Positions 32,424 to 41,314 of a stretch of DNA of 64,000 nt are shown here, in pieces (positions within the stretch are counted from its first letter, which is position 1; each line of letters begins with the position of its first letter). Source of the DNA: DATBGO01 sp050011895 (GTDB lineage: Bacteria; Actinomycetota; Actinomycetes; Streptosporangiales; Streptosporangiaceae); assembly GCA_050011895.1 (NCBI GenBank), contig JBEKIF010000013.1, forward strand, positions 62,001 through 126,000, in the 5' to 3' direction. Below the pieces are notes generated by a model. The model was not told the origin of the DNA and did not search any database. It saw nothing but the letters and a program-made list of their open reading frames with translations. The translations under genes and the position numbers were made by a program.

Positions 32424-35400
32424 ATGACCAGCACGACAAAGCCCGCCGCGGCTGAGCGGACGGTGCCGGGGGCACCAGAGCGGCCACCGGCAGCGCGTCA
32501 GCCGCGCGAAGCAGCGCGGGCGCGGGAAGCTGCCGGGCCGCGTGCCGCACGTCAGCCTGTGGAGGCGGTCCGGCCGCCGGAAGGCCGGCCGCCGGAAGGC
32601 CGGCCGCCGGAAGGCCGCCCGCCGGAAGGTCGCCCGCCGCAGGAGCCCGGGCAGCAGCGGCCAGCAGGGCAGCAGCGGCCAGCAGGGCAGCAGCGGCCAG
32701 CAGGGCAGCAGCGTGGGCCGGGCCAGCCGGGGCTGCTTGCGGGCAAACGGGCGCCGGGCCAGCCGGGGCTGCTTGCGGGCAAACCGGCGCCGGGCCAGCC
32801 GGCGCTGCTTGCGGCCAAACCGGCGCCGGGCCAGCTACGGCTGCTTGAAGACAAGCTGCAGATACCGCAGCCGAGCCTGGCGCTGCTGCGCCGCCACCGG
32901 CTGACCGACAAGCTCAAGCAGGCGACCCGGCACCGGGTGACAGTGGTATCGGGTCCGGCCGGGGCAGGGAAGACCATTGCCTGCGCCGCCTGGGCGGCGG
33001 CCACCCCGGCCAGCCGCGGGGTGGCATGGCTGACGCTCGACGCCGAGGACGGCGACCCGGCCAGGTTCTGGGCCTACGTCGGGGCTGCCCTTGGCCGCGT
33101 CAGGACGGTGCCGGCTGGTGCGCTGCGGTCGGTGGCCGATGTGCCTGCCGAGGCGTTCCCGCTGCGCCTGGTGGAGGCGGCTCAGCTGCTCACCGAACCT
33201 GTCGTGCTGGTCCTCGACGACGTGCACGAGATCGCCGAAGGTGCCGTGCTGGCCGGGCTCGACCTGGTGATCAGGCACGCGCCGCCAGAGCTGCGGCTGG
33301 TCCTTTCTGGGCGCTGCCCGCCCGGGCTCCAGCTGGCCAGGCTGCGGGTGTGCGGCGAGCTCGCCGACGTCGGCGCGGCGGACCTCGCCTGCACAGCCGA
33401 GGAGGCCGATGCCTACTTCGCGATGCTCGGCCTGGACGTCGACCAGGCCGAGCGTGACGAGCTGCTCCGGCGTACCGAGGGCTGGATGGCGGGGATGCGG
33501 CTGGCCGCGATGCGCGCCAGGACGCCGGATCACGGTGCCGGGCGGATCACCGACATCGCTGGTGACGAGCCCATGGTCACCGACTACCTCTGGGACGAGG
33601 TGCTCGGCAGGCAGTCGGCCCAGACCCGGCTGTTCCTGCTCAGGACCAGCGTCGCCGAGCAGGTAACCGGCGAACTTGCCGACGAACTGACCGGCGAGGC
33701 AGGCGGCGCCATGACGCTGGAGCGGCTCAGCAGGGAGAGCGGCCTTGTCGAGGCGTCCGGCCACAGCCACGCGGACCACGCGGAATACCGGTACCACCCG
33801 CTGCTCCGCGACGTGCTGACGGCGGAGCTGCACCGGCAGCTCCCGCACGAGATACCGATCCTGCTCCGCCGGGCGGCCCGCTGGCATGCCGCGCACGGCC
33901 AGCCGGTCGAGGCGGTGCGGTGCGCGGCCAGGGCCGGTGACTGGGACTACGCGGCGCACGTGCTCGCTGAGGCCGGCGTGGCCGCCTTGCTGGGAAGCGG
34001 GGCGGCCGAGCTTGAGGCGGTGCTGACCCTGTTCCCCGCCGACCGCCGGGCCGATGACCCGGCGGTGGCGGCCGCGCTGGCCAGCGTCCGGCTGTGGAAC
34101 GGCGATCCGGACGGTGCGGCGCACCACCTGGAGGCGGCCCGCCGCGGCCTCGGCCGCTGCGCGGAGGCGGCCCGGCGGGTTATCGAGCCATGGCTGGCGG
34201 CGCTGCGGGTGATGCAGGCCGCGAGCCGGGCCGACGCCGACCCTGGCCTGCTCGCGCAGGGCTGGGCGCTGGCCGAGCAGGCCCAGGTCACCGCCGGAAC
34301 GCTTCCCGAGCATGGTGCTCTCGGGCTGCTCTGGTTCGCGCTGGGCGCAGCACGGCTGCGGCGCTGGGAGATCCAGGATGCCCGTTATGCGCTTGACCAC
34401 GCCGACCGTCAGCTGGCGGCCGGCACCCTCGCGGCGCTCCGGACCCGGGCCGTCGGCTGGCAGGCCGCAGCCGATGCGTGGTACGGGGACCTGGCGCGAG
34501 CGGGGCGGGAGGCCACCGGCGTGCGGAAGAGCGCCAGCGCGGATGACGGTGCCCGCTGCCTGGCCGATCTCGCAGCCGCCCAGGTTAGCTTCGCGCGCGA
34601 TGACCTGTCGGCGGCCCGGCTGCTGCTGGATCAGGCAGATCAGCTGGCCGCAGGTCCGCTGCCTGGCGAGCCCCTGCTCGGGGTGGTCTCCGCGCTGATC
34701 CGGGCGCGGGTCCTGCTGGCCGACGGGGACACCGCAGGTGCCAGGGGCCTGGTGATCAGGCTGCGCGAGCTGCATGCCGCCGCCGATCCGGCGCTTGATG
34801 GCGTGCTGAACGTGCTGGACGGCGAGATCGCGCTGCGCGCCGGTGACACGGGGCGGGCCAGGATCGTGCTCGCCCTGACCGACGACGGGCAGTACTTCGA
34901 CCGTGCGGACGGAAGGCTCGCACAGGGCAGGCTGCTGCTGTCCGACGGCGACTACAAGGGCGCCCTTGAGGCCGTGGCACCGTGCCTTGACGGCACCGCC
35001 GATGCGATGACCCTCAAGGACAAGGTTGCCGCGCTCCTAGTCAGTACGGTCGCGCACCGGCGGCTCGGGCTGACCGACAGCGCGGGTGACTTCCTTGAGC
35101 AGGCGCTGGCCCTGGCCGAACCCGATGATGCCTGTCGCGTTTTCCTCGACGCCGGGCAGCCTGTCAGGTCGGCTATCACCGTGCTGGTCCCGCCGACCAG
35201 CCGCAGCGCGGCGTTTGCCGGCCGGATCCTGGAGCGGTTCGATACCCAGCTGCCCCGCAGCGACGGGCCGCAGGCGCAGGCGGAGGTGCCGCTGACCGAC
35301 AGCGAGCTTGCCGTGCTCAGGTTCCTGCCCTCGCACATGACCAACCAGGAGATCGCCGAGGCGCTGTTCCTGTCGATCAACACGGTCAAGACCCACCTGC

Positions 35401-35477
35401 GGTCGGTCTACCGAAAGCTCGGTGTCGCCTCGCGGCGCGAGGCCATCGCCCGGGGCCGGCGCCTGGACCTGGTCTGA
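32424..35477 (+). CDS. Large LuxR-family STAND regulator (MalT/LAL type)
   Basis: 1017 residues from ATG with GGGGGA 4 nt upstream. Layout: a disordered N-terminus of about 135 residues built from PPEGR (four copies), GQQRPA (three) and GLLAGKxAPGQP (four) repeats. Then a STAND NTPase with Walker A GPAGAGKT at 177-184 and Walker B VVLVLDDVHE, the winged-helix part, a long TPR-like helical region, and a C-terminal LuxR helix-turn-helix (LTDSELAVLRFLPSHMTNQE, IAEALFLSINTVKTHLRSVY). Such proteins bind a ligand, hydrolyse ATP, oligomerise and activate transcription. The inducer is unknown. The N-terminal tail is unusual for the family. Alone in its transcription unit. Confidence 0.88.
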   Translation: MTSTTKPAAAERTVPGAPERPPAARQPREAARAREAAGPRAARQPVEAVRPPEGRPPEGRPPEGRPPEGRPPQEPGQQRPAGQQRPAGQQRPAGQQRGPGQPGLLAGKRAPGQPGLLAGKPAPGQPALLAAKPAPGQLRLLEDKLQIPQPSLALLRRHRLTDKLKQATRHRVTVVSGPAGAGKTIACAAWAAATPASRGVAWLTLDAEDGDPARFWAYVGAALGRVRTVPAGALRSVADVPAEAFPLRLVEAAQLLTEPVVLVLDDVHEIAEGAVLAGLDLVIRHAPPELRLVLSGRCPPGLQLARLRVCGELADVGAADLACTAEEADAYFAMLGLDVDQAERDELLRRTEGWMAGMRLAAMRARTPDHGAGRITDIAGDEPMVTDYLWDEVLGRQSAQTRLFLLRTSVAEQVTGELADELTGEAGGAMTLERLSRESGLVEASGHSHADHAEYRYHPLLRDVLTAELHRQLPHEIPILLRRAARWHAAHGQPVEAVRCAARAGDWDYAAHVLAEAGVAALLGSGAAELEAVLTLFPADRRADDPAVAAALASVRLWNGDPDGAAHHLEAARRGLGRCAEAARRVIEPWLAALRVMQAASRADADPGLLAQGWALAEQAQVTAGTLPEHGALGLLWFALGAARLRRWEIQDARYALDHADRQLAAGTLAALRTRAVGWQAAADAWYGDLARAGREATGVRKSASADDGARCLADLAAAQVSFARDDLSAARLLLDQADQLAAGPLPGEPLLGVVSALIRARVLLADGDTAGARGLVIRLRELHAAADPALDGVLNVLDGEIALRAGDTGRARIVLALTDDGQYFDRADGRLAQGRLLLSDGDYKGALEAVAPCLDGTADAMTLKDKVAALLVSTVAHRRLGLTDSAGDFLEQALALAEPDDACRVFLDAGQPVRSAITVLVPPTSRSAAFAGRILERFDTQLPRSDGPQAQAEVPLTDSELAVLRFLPSHMTNQEIAEALFLSINTVKTHLRSVYRKLGVASRREAIARGRRLDLV

Positions 35478-35612
35478 CCGCCTGGACCTGGCCGGGCCGC
35501 CTGGACCTGGCCGGGCCGCCTGGACCTGGCCGGGCCGCCTGGACCTGGCCCGGGCCGCCTGGACCTGGCCGGGCCGCCTGGACCTGGCCCGGGCCGCCTG
35601 GACCTGGCCTGG
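35478..35612. repeat. Seven-copy 19-20-bp tandem array just after the LuxR-family stop codon
   Basis: The unit is CCGCCTGGACCTGGCCGGG, with an extra C in two copies; the last copy ends GGCCTGG. The array begins at the stop codon, and the last coding codons (for RRLDLV) are themselves a degenerate copy (CGCCTGGACCTGG). Neighbouring units can pair (CCGGGCC ... GGCCCGG), so the RNA would form serial hairpins and could act as a terminator or stabiliser. Confidence 0.85.
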
Positions 35613-35667
35613 CGCGGCCGCGCCGAGCCTGCGGCGGCCCGGTGCCCGCGAACGGCCAGGCGCGCCG

Positions 35668-36378
35668 CTAGGTCGTGACGTGCTGCGCCGCCGACCTGGT
35701 CCGGCCCGGCCGGAGCTGGAACGCAAGCACCGCGAGCACGGCGGCGTAGAAGATCAGCCAGATGCCGAGGATTATGACAAGCAGCAGTACGGTGATGCCC
35801 GGCCAGAACAGCACGAGCAGCCCGGCGATGAGGCTGAACAGGCCGCCGATCGCCCGCAGCCCGCGCCCGGGGGCCCCGCGCGAGGTGGCCGCCACGGCCA
35901 GATCGGCGATGCCGTGCAGCACCCAGAACACGCCGACGATGAACGCCACCAGCGCGATGCTCAGTGCGTGGTGCTTCAGGCAGTACAGCCCCACGATCAC
36001 GGCAAGCGCGCCGACCACCACGTCGGCGACCCGCCGCCCGCCGCTTTCTTCCCGGGCGGTGAAGCCGTCGAAGAGCCGCACCAGGCCCGTCACGATCAGC
36101 GCGATGCCGATCAGGATGGCCACGATCGTCAAGGTGGCCTTCGGCCACACGAGCAGGATCAGCCCAACGGCGAAGAACGCCACAGCGGCGCCCAGCATGA
36201 CCAGCCAGCCGTGCTTGCCCGGCAGCCCGGGAACCGCGTAGTTCGGCTGCCCGCCCGCGTCCCGGCCGCCCGCCGCGGTCTGCGGGCCGGCTGACTGCTG
36301 GCCTGGCGGCCCGGATTCCTGCTGGCCTGCCTGGCCTCCGGCAGGCTGGGCGGACGCGGCTCCGCGTGCTGCGGTCAT
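35668..36378 (-). CDS. HdeD-like (DUF308) membrane protein
   Basis: 236 residues from ATG with AAGGAGG 7 nt upstream. A Gln/Gly/Pro-rich N-terminus of about 55 residues precedes six helices in three hairpins (WLVMLGAAVAFFAVGLILLV, TLTIVAILIGIALIVTGLVR, and so on through GITVLLLVIILGIWLIFYAA), with the FDGFTA and LHGIADLA turns of the DUF308/HdeD family. In E. coli HdeD contributes to acid resistance at high cell density; in actinobacteria the role is not established. Divergent from tig. Confidence 0.85.
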   Translation of the reverse strand: MTAARGAASAQPAGGQAGQQESGPPGQQSAGPQTAAGGRDAGGQPNYAVPGLPGKHGWLVMLGAAVAFFAVGLILLVWPKATLTIVAILIGIALIVTGLVRLFDGFTAREESGGRRVADVVVGALAVIVGLYCLKHHALSIALVAFIVGVFWVLHGIADLAVAATSRGAPGRGLRAIGGLFSLIAGLLVLFWPGITVLLLVIILGIWLIFYAAVLAVLAFQLRPGRTRSAAQHVTT

Positions 36379-36493
36379 CTGGGCCTCCTTGGCTCGATCC
36401 GGTAGTTCCCTGGCTCGACCCGGTAGCTGGCGAGCACCGGCCAGCAGCGGCCGAGTGCGCATCGGGCCCATAGTGCGAGCTTTTGCTGCTCTT

Positions 36494-36539
36494 GATCACC
36501 ACCCGCACCGGGTGATCCCGGCCCGCGTTGCCCTAGACT
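36494..36539 (+). promoter_or_regulatory. Inverted repeat and -10 box in the tig/DUF308 divergent region
   Basis: GATCACC (36494-36500) and GGTGATC (36511-36517) form a perfect 7-bp inverted repeat with a 10-nt spacer. TAGACT (36534-36539) follows and fits a -10 box, placing the tig transcription start about 80 nt before its GTG. The repeat would overlap the -35 region, a good place for an operator. Confidence 0.4.
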
Positions 36540-36623
36540 TGGCGGCCGTAGCCGCGAGTGACCACCCATGCCCGGGCCGCGTGCGTGCCTGCCCGGCCGG
36601 GGAGCCTAGAGAGAGACCCCGAC

Positions 36624-38117
36624 GTGAAGACCGATGTCCAAGAGCTGAGCCCGACCCGAGTCCGGCTCACCATCGAGGTTCCGTTCGCCGAGCTCAAGCC
36701 GAGCCTCGACCAGGCGTACCGGGACGTCGCCCGGCAGGTCCGGATACCCGGTTTCCGGCCGGGGCGGGTCCCGCCGCGCGTGATTGACCAGCGAGTCGGC
36801 CGCAGTGCCGTGCTCGAGCAAGCGGTCAACGAGGCGGTTCCCCAGCTCTACGGAAAGGCGCTGTCCGAGAACGACGTAATCGCGCTCGGCCAGCCCAGCG
36901 TGGAGATCACCCGGCTCGATGACGGCAAGGAGCTTGCCTTCACCGCCGAAGTGGATGTGCGGCCCAAGTTCGACGTTCCGGATATTAACGATATGCCGGT
37001 GACGGTCGACGACGCTGAGGTCAGTCCCGACCAGGTGGAGGAATACCTCGGGGCGCTGCGGGAGCGGTTCGCGTCGCTGAAGGGCGTCGACCGCCCGGTC
37101 GAGGAGGGCGATTTCGTCTCGATCGACCTGTCGGCCGTCGTCGATGGTCAGCCGGTAGAAGATGCGCAGGCCAGTGGCGTGTCCTACGAGGTGGGCAGCG
37201 GATCGATGCTGGACGGCCTCGACGAGGCGCTGGCCGGGATGGCCGCGGGGGCGGACAAGACGTTCACCGCTGAGCTGGCCGGCGGCGCGCAGGCCGGCGC
37301 CGCTGCCCAAGTGACCGTGGCTATCCAGAGCGTCAAGGTGAAGGAACTGCCCGAGCTCGACGACGAGTTCGCGCAGGCCGCGAGCGAGTTTGACACCCTC
37401 GGCGAGTTCCGCGCCGCCACCAGGGCGCAGCTCGAGCAGATGCGGCGGGCCAGCCAGATCGGCCAGGCGCGGGAGCGGGCCCTGGAAGCGGTGCTGGCCA
37501 GGGTCGACATCCCGCTCCCCGACGACCTTGTCGAGTTTGAGATCGAGAACAGGCGGCGCACGCTGGACGACCGGCTTGAGCGGTCAGGCTCGTCGCTGGA
37601 GTCCTACTTGGAGGCGACCGGGACGACGCCTGCCGAGCTCGAGCAGCAGTTCGCCGAAGACGCCCGCCGCAGCGTCAAGGCTGGCTTCATCCTGGACAAG
37701 CTGGCCGCTGACGAGGAACTCGGGCTAGAGCCCGCCGAACTCACCTCGTACGTGACGCAGCAGGCCTATCAGCTCGGTGTGGCGCCGGACCGGCTGGCCA
37801 AGGAGCTTGCCGACCGCGGCCAGCTTGGTTCGGTCGCTGCCGACGTGCTGCGGACCAAGGCGCTCGGGCTGCTCGCGGACCGGGCCCGGGTGACTGACGA
37901 GTCCGGCCGCGTCATCGACCTGTCGGCCGTCGCCGCGGAGGTCATCGGGGCTGAGGCAGCCGGGACTGTGGAGGCTGCGGTGGCCGACGTGGAAGCCGAA
38001 GCCGGCGAGGCCGAAGTGATTGATGAGACTGCCGACGAGGCCGTCGAGGCCAGCGAAGCTGCCGAGACCGGCGAGGCCGACGAGACTGCCGAAGCCGACC
38101 AGGCTGACGGCGAGTGA
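36624..38117 (+). CDS. tig: Trigger factor (ribosome-bound chaperone, peptidyl-prolyl isomerase)
   Basis: 497 residues from GTG with GAGAGA about 8 nt upstream. Domain 1 carries the ribosome-docking signature GFRPGRVP at about 43-50. A PPIase FKBP-like domain follows (about 150-240, EEGDFVSIDLSAVVDGQP), then the helical C-terminal arms (250-430). The protein continues past the usual end into an acidic tail of about 55 residues rich in Glu/Ala/Asp (EAEAGEAEVIDETADEAVEA). Trigger factor folds nascent chains at the exit tunnel. It heads the tig-clpP1-clpP2-clpX block, pairing folding and degradation. Confidence 0.96.
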   Translation: MKTDVQELSPTRVRLTIEVPFAELKPSLDQAYRDVARQVRIPGFRPGRVPPRVIDQRVGRSAVLEQAVNEAVPQLYGKALSENDVIALGQPSVEITRLDDGKELAFTAEVDVRPKFDVPDINDMPVTVDDAEVSPDQVEEYLGALRERFASLKGVDRPVEEGDFVSIDLSAVVDGQPVEDAQASGVSYEVGSGSMLDGLDEALAGMAAGADKTFTAELAGGAQAGAAAQVTVAIQSVKVKELPELDDEFAQAASEFDTLGEFRAATRAQLEQMRRASQIGQARERALEAVLARVDIPLPDDLVEFEIENRRRTLDDRLERSGSSLESYLEATGTTPAELEQQFAEDARRSVKAGFILDKLAADEELGLEPAELTSYVTQQAYQLGVAPDRLAKELADRGQLGSVAADVLRTKALGLLADRARVTDESGRVIDLSAVAAEVIGAEAAGTVEAAVADVEAEAGEAEVIDETADEAVEASEAAETGEADETAEADQADGE

Positions 38118-38352
38118 GGCTGGCAAGGCTACCGGAGCCGCCGCGGCCTCAGTCGCACAGATTGCGCCAGCGCTGTCGCTGATTCCGCGCCGTTGTGCCA
38201 TCGCTGCTGGATGCCTCAGGCTGGACGGGAAGGGCCGCGGCGGAGGCGGGCCGCTGCTGGCCCGGCCGCACCCGGCCGCGTCCGGCCGCTCAGCGGCGCC
38301 GCACCGGCGCTGGCCGCCCGGTGTCCCGTCAGGCGCACGTGTCCCGAGCCTG

Positions 38353-38366
38353 CGCCCACAGCGAAC
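38353..38366. promoter_or_regulatory. ClgR-like operator upstream of clpP1
   Basis: CGCCCACAGCGAAC matches the core of the ClgR consensus known from Corynebacterium (CGCYNANRGCGWWS), 95 nt before the clpP1 start. Downstream, TTGGCG (38384-38389) and TATGGT (38405-38410) form a weak promoter with a 15-nt spacer. ClgR activates clpP1P2 in several actinobacteria. Confidence 0.55.
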
Positions 38367-38460
38367 ACATTGCAGCTGCGGACTTGGCGGCCGTGGTCGC
38401 GCGTTATGGTCACTGTCAACAACACAAGAGGCGGCCAGATGAGTATTGGGGAGGGCTACC

Positions 38461-39099
38461 GTGACGACGCCCGCCGATGACCAGGAGCTGCCGGGCACTC
38501 TCGGGCGGGTCGCTGAAGCGCCCCCGCTCCCGCTCGGCGACCCGCTGTTCCAGCGCCTGCTGCGGCACCGGATCATCCTGCTTGGCCAGCAGGTCGACGA
38601 CGATCTGGCCAACCGGATCTGCGCCGAGCTGGTGCTGCTCGCCGCCGAGGATGCCAGGCGCGATATCAGCCTGTACATCAACTCGCCCGGTGGCTCGGTC
38701 AGCGCCGGCCTGGCGATCTACGATGTGATGCAGTACGTGCCGAACGACATCGCGACCTACGCGATGGGCATGGCGGCGTCCATGGGCCAGTTCCTGCTCT
38801 GCGCGGGCACGGCGGGCAAGCGCTACGCCCTGCCGCACGCGCAGATCCTGATGCACCAGCCGCACGGCGGTATCGGCGGCACTGCCTCCGACATCAGAAT
38901 CCAGGCCGAGCAGATCCTGTACGTCAAGCGCGTCCTCGCCGAGCGTACCGCGCTGCACACCGGCCAGACCGTCGAGCAGATCGAGCTCGACTCCGACCGG
39001 GACCGCTGGTTCACCGCTGACGAGGCCAAAGACTACGGGTTCGTCGATCGCGTAGTGCGCAGCGCTACCGAGGTGCCTTCGGAAGGCCCGGTCTCGTGA
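38461..39099 (+). CDS. clpP1: ATP-dependent Clp protease proteolytic subunit 1
   Basis: 212 residues from GTG with GGGGAGGGC 5 nt upstream. Catalytic S107 (GMAASMGQFLL), H132 (ILMHQPHGG) and D181 (DSDRDRWF) are all present, with the YINSPGGSV strand and GFVDRVV end of the family. In actinobacteria ClpP1 and ClpP2 assemble as a mixed tetradecamer that degrades substrates fed by ClpX or ClpC. A short N-terminal extension is normal and may be processed. Its stop is 29 nt before the clpP2 start. Confidence 0.96.
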   Translation: MTTPADDQELPGTLGRVAEAPPLPLGDPLFQRLLRHRIILLGQQVDDDLANRICAELVLLAAEDARRDISLYINSPGGSVSAGLAIYDVMQYVPNDIATYAMGMAASMGQFLLCAGTAGKRYALPHAQILMHQPHGGIGGTASDIRIQAEQILYVKRVLAERTALHTGQTVEQIELDSDRDRWFTADEAKDYGFVDRVVRSATEVPSEGPVS

Positions 39100-39128
39100 C
39101 GCCGCTACGGGGAGCTGAGGAGCTGAAA

Positions 39129-39767
39129 GTGAGCACTGTAAGCGGTCCGGCCGCCAGGTACGTGCTGCCGTCCTTCGTCGAGCGGACCTCGTACGGGATC
39201 AAGGAGATGAACCCGTACAACAAGCTCTTCGAGGAGCGGATCATTTTCCTCGGCGTGCAGATCGATGACGCGTCGGCCAACGACGTGATGGCGCAGCTGA
39301 TCACCCTGGAGTCGATCGATCCCGACCGCGACGTCCTGATGTACATCAACTCGCCCGGCGGGTCGATGACGTCGATGATGGCGATCTACGACACCATGCA
39401 GTACATCCAGCCGGAGATCCAGACGTTCTGCCTCGGGCAGGCGGCGTCAGCCGCGGCGGTGCTGCTGGCAGCCGGGACCAAGGGCAAGCGGATGGCGCTG
39501 CCCAACTCGCGGATCCTGATCCACCAGCCGGCCGTCGAGAGCGGTTATGGTCAGTCAAGCGACCTGGAAATCCAGGCGCGCGAGATCCTGCGGATGCGCA
39601 CCGCGATGGAGCGGGTCATTGCGCACCACACCGGCAGATCCGAAGATCAGGTCCGCCGGGACGTGGAGCGGGACAAGTTCTTCACGGCCGAGGAGGCCAA
39701 GGATTACGGACTGGTCGACGAGGTTCTGACGACCCTCAAGCGCAGGACCGAGGTAGGGTCGTCTTAG
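39129..39767 (+). CDS. clpP2: ATP-dependent Clp protease proteolytic subunit 2
   Basis: 212 residues from GTG with GAGGAG 7 nt upstream; an earlier GTG at 39096 overlaps the clpP1 stop but has no such site. The catalytic triad is S107 (GQAASAAAVLL), H132 (ILIHQP) and an Asp in RRDVERDKFF. The PSFVERTSYGIKEMNPYNKL start is characteristic of actinobacterial ClpP2. Partner of ClpP1 in the hetero-oligomeric protease. Confidence 0.96.
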   Translation: MSTVSGPAARYVLPSFVERTSYGIKEMNPYNKLFEERIIFLGVQIDDASANDVMAQLITLESIDPDRDVLMYINSPGGSMTSMMAIYDTMQYIQPEIQTFCLGQAASAAAVLLAAGTKGKRMALPNSRILIHQPAVESGYGQSSDLEIQAREILRMRTAMERVIAHHTGRSEDQVRRDVERDKFFTAEEAKDYGLVDEVLTTLKRRTEVGSS

Positions 39768-39822
39768 AACAAAGGACCCGGTTGCCAGCGGCACGCCGGC
39801 GGCAGGGTCCCGGCGCCACAAC

Positions 39823-39852
39823 TTGAGCTGGCAACGCGGTACCGTCTAGGTT
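39823..39852 (+). promoter_or_regulatory. Candidate clpX promoter
   Basis: TTGAGC (39823-39828) and TAGGTT (39847-39852) are 18 nt apart in the 170-nt gap between clpP2 and clpX, suggesting clpX has its own promoter. Confidence 0.45.
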
Positions 39853-39937
39853 CGAGCCAAGGAAGGCTCCGGCATAGACGTTCGGCGGAGGCAGTGAGGC
39901 GGCCGCCGTCGGCGGCCCCACGCAAAGGAGTAGCTGA

Positions 39938-41212
39938 GTGGCACGCATGGGCGATGGTGGTGACCTGCTGAAGTGCTCGTTCTGCGGAAAGAGCCAAAAG
40001 CAAGTCAAGAAACTCATCGCCGGTCCCGGCGTGTACATCTGCGACGAATGCATCGATCTGTGTAACGAGATCATCGAGGAAGAGCTCGCGGAGCCGCCCG
40101 AACTGAAATGGGACAGCCTGCCCAAGCCGCGCGAGATCTACGAGTTTCTCGATTCCTACGTGATCGGTCAGGAGAAGGCGAAGAAAGGCCTGTCAGTAGC
40201 GGTCTATAACCACTACAAGCGGGTCCAGTCGGGCGGCGAGCGTTCCGGTGAGGACGGCGTCGAGCTCGCCAAGTCGAACATCCTGCTGCTCGGGCCGACC
40301 GGGTCGGGCAAGACGCTGCTCGCGCAGACCCTCGCCAGGCTCCTGAACGTGCCGTTCGCGATCGCCGACGCCACCGCGCTGACCGAGGCCGGGTACGTCG
40401 GCGAGGATGTCGAGAACATCCTGCTGAAGCTCATCCAGGCCGCCGACTACGACGTCAAGAAGGCCGAGACCGGGATCATCTACATCGATGAGATCGACAA
40501 GATCGCCCGCAAGAGCGAGAACCCGTCGATCACCCGCGATGTTTCCGGCGAGGGCGTCCAGCAGGCGCTGCTGAAGATCCTGGAGGGCACGACGGCGTCG
40601 GTGCCGCCGCAGGGCGGCCGCAAGCACCCGCACCAGGAGTTCATCCAGATCGACACCACCAATGTGCTCTTCATCTGCGGCGGTGCCTTCGCGGGCCTCG
40701 AGAAGATCATCGAGCACCGGGTCGGCCGCAGCGGAATGGGCTTCGGCGCGGTGCTCCGGGTGAAGACCGACCAGGTGACGTCCGACGCGTTCGCCGACGT
40801 CATGCCGGAGGACCTGCTTAAGTTCGGGATGATCCCCGAGTTCGTCGGCAGGCTGCCGGTCATCACCAGCGTGCATAATCTCGACCGTGAGGCGCTGATC
40901 AGGATCCTCACCGAGCCGCGCAACGCGCTCGTCCGGCAGTACCGCCGGCTGTTCGAGCTGGACGGGGTGGACCTTGAGTTCACCGACGACGCCCTGGAGG
41001 CCGTCGCCGACCAGGCGATCCTGCGCGGCACCGGGGCGCGCGGCCTGCGCGCGATCCTCGAAGAGGTCCTGCTGTCGGTGATGTACGAGGTGCCGAGCCG
41101 CAAGGACGTCGAGCGGGTCGTGATCACCGCCGAGTCGGTGCTGGAGAACGTGAACCCGACCCTGGTGCCCCGCGACGTGGCGCGGCGGACCCCACGGGAG
41201 AAATCCGCCTGA
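39938..41212 (+). CDS. clpX: ATP-dependent Clp protease ATP-binding subunit ClpX
   Basis: 424 residues from GTG with AAAGGAG 7 nt upstream. The zinc finger is C13-x2-C16 and C35-x2-C38, Walker A GPTGSGKT is at 120-126, the pore loop GYVGED at 152-157, Walker B IIYIDEIDKI follows, and the ClpP-docking loop is the GMGFGA segment. ClpX recognises, unfolds and threads substrates into ClpP1P2. Length and motifs are normal. It is convergent with the ABC cluster; the gap 41213-41314 holds GC-rich imperfect repeats (GCGAGCCCCGCCCTG twice). Confidence 0.97.
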   Translation: MARMGDGGDLLKCSFCGKSQKQVKKLIAGPGVYICDECIDLCNEIIEEELAEPPELKWDSLPKPREIYEFLDSYVIGQEKAKKGLSVAVYNHYKRVQSGGERSGEDGVELAKSNILLLGPTGSGKTLLAQTLARLLNVPFAIADATALTEAGYVGEDVENILLKLIQAADYDVKKAETGIIYIDEIDKIARKSENPSITRDVSGEGVQQALLKILEGTTASVPPQGGRKHPHQEFIQIDTTNVLFICGGAFAGLEKIIEHRVGRSGMGFGAVLRVKTDQVTSDAFADVMPEDLLKFGMIPEFVGRLPVITSVHNLDREALIRILTEPRNALVRQYRRLFELDGVDLEFTDDALEAVADQAILRGTGARGLRAILEEVLLSVMYEVPSRKDVERVVITAESVLENVNPTLVPRDVARRTPREKSA

Positions 41213-41314
41213 CCGGCGCGGGCTGACCCGGGCGCGGCGCGCGAGCCCCGCCCTGCGAGCCCCGCCCTGCCGGCCCCGCCGTGGCAGTACCACAATGCCA
41301 GCACGCCAGCGAGG

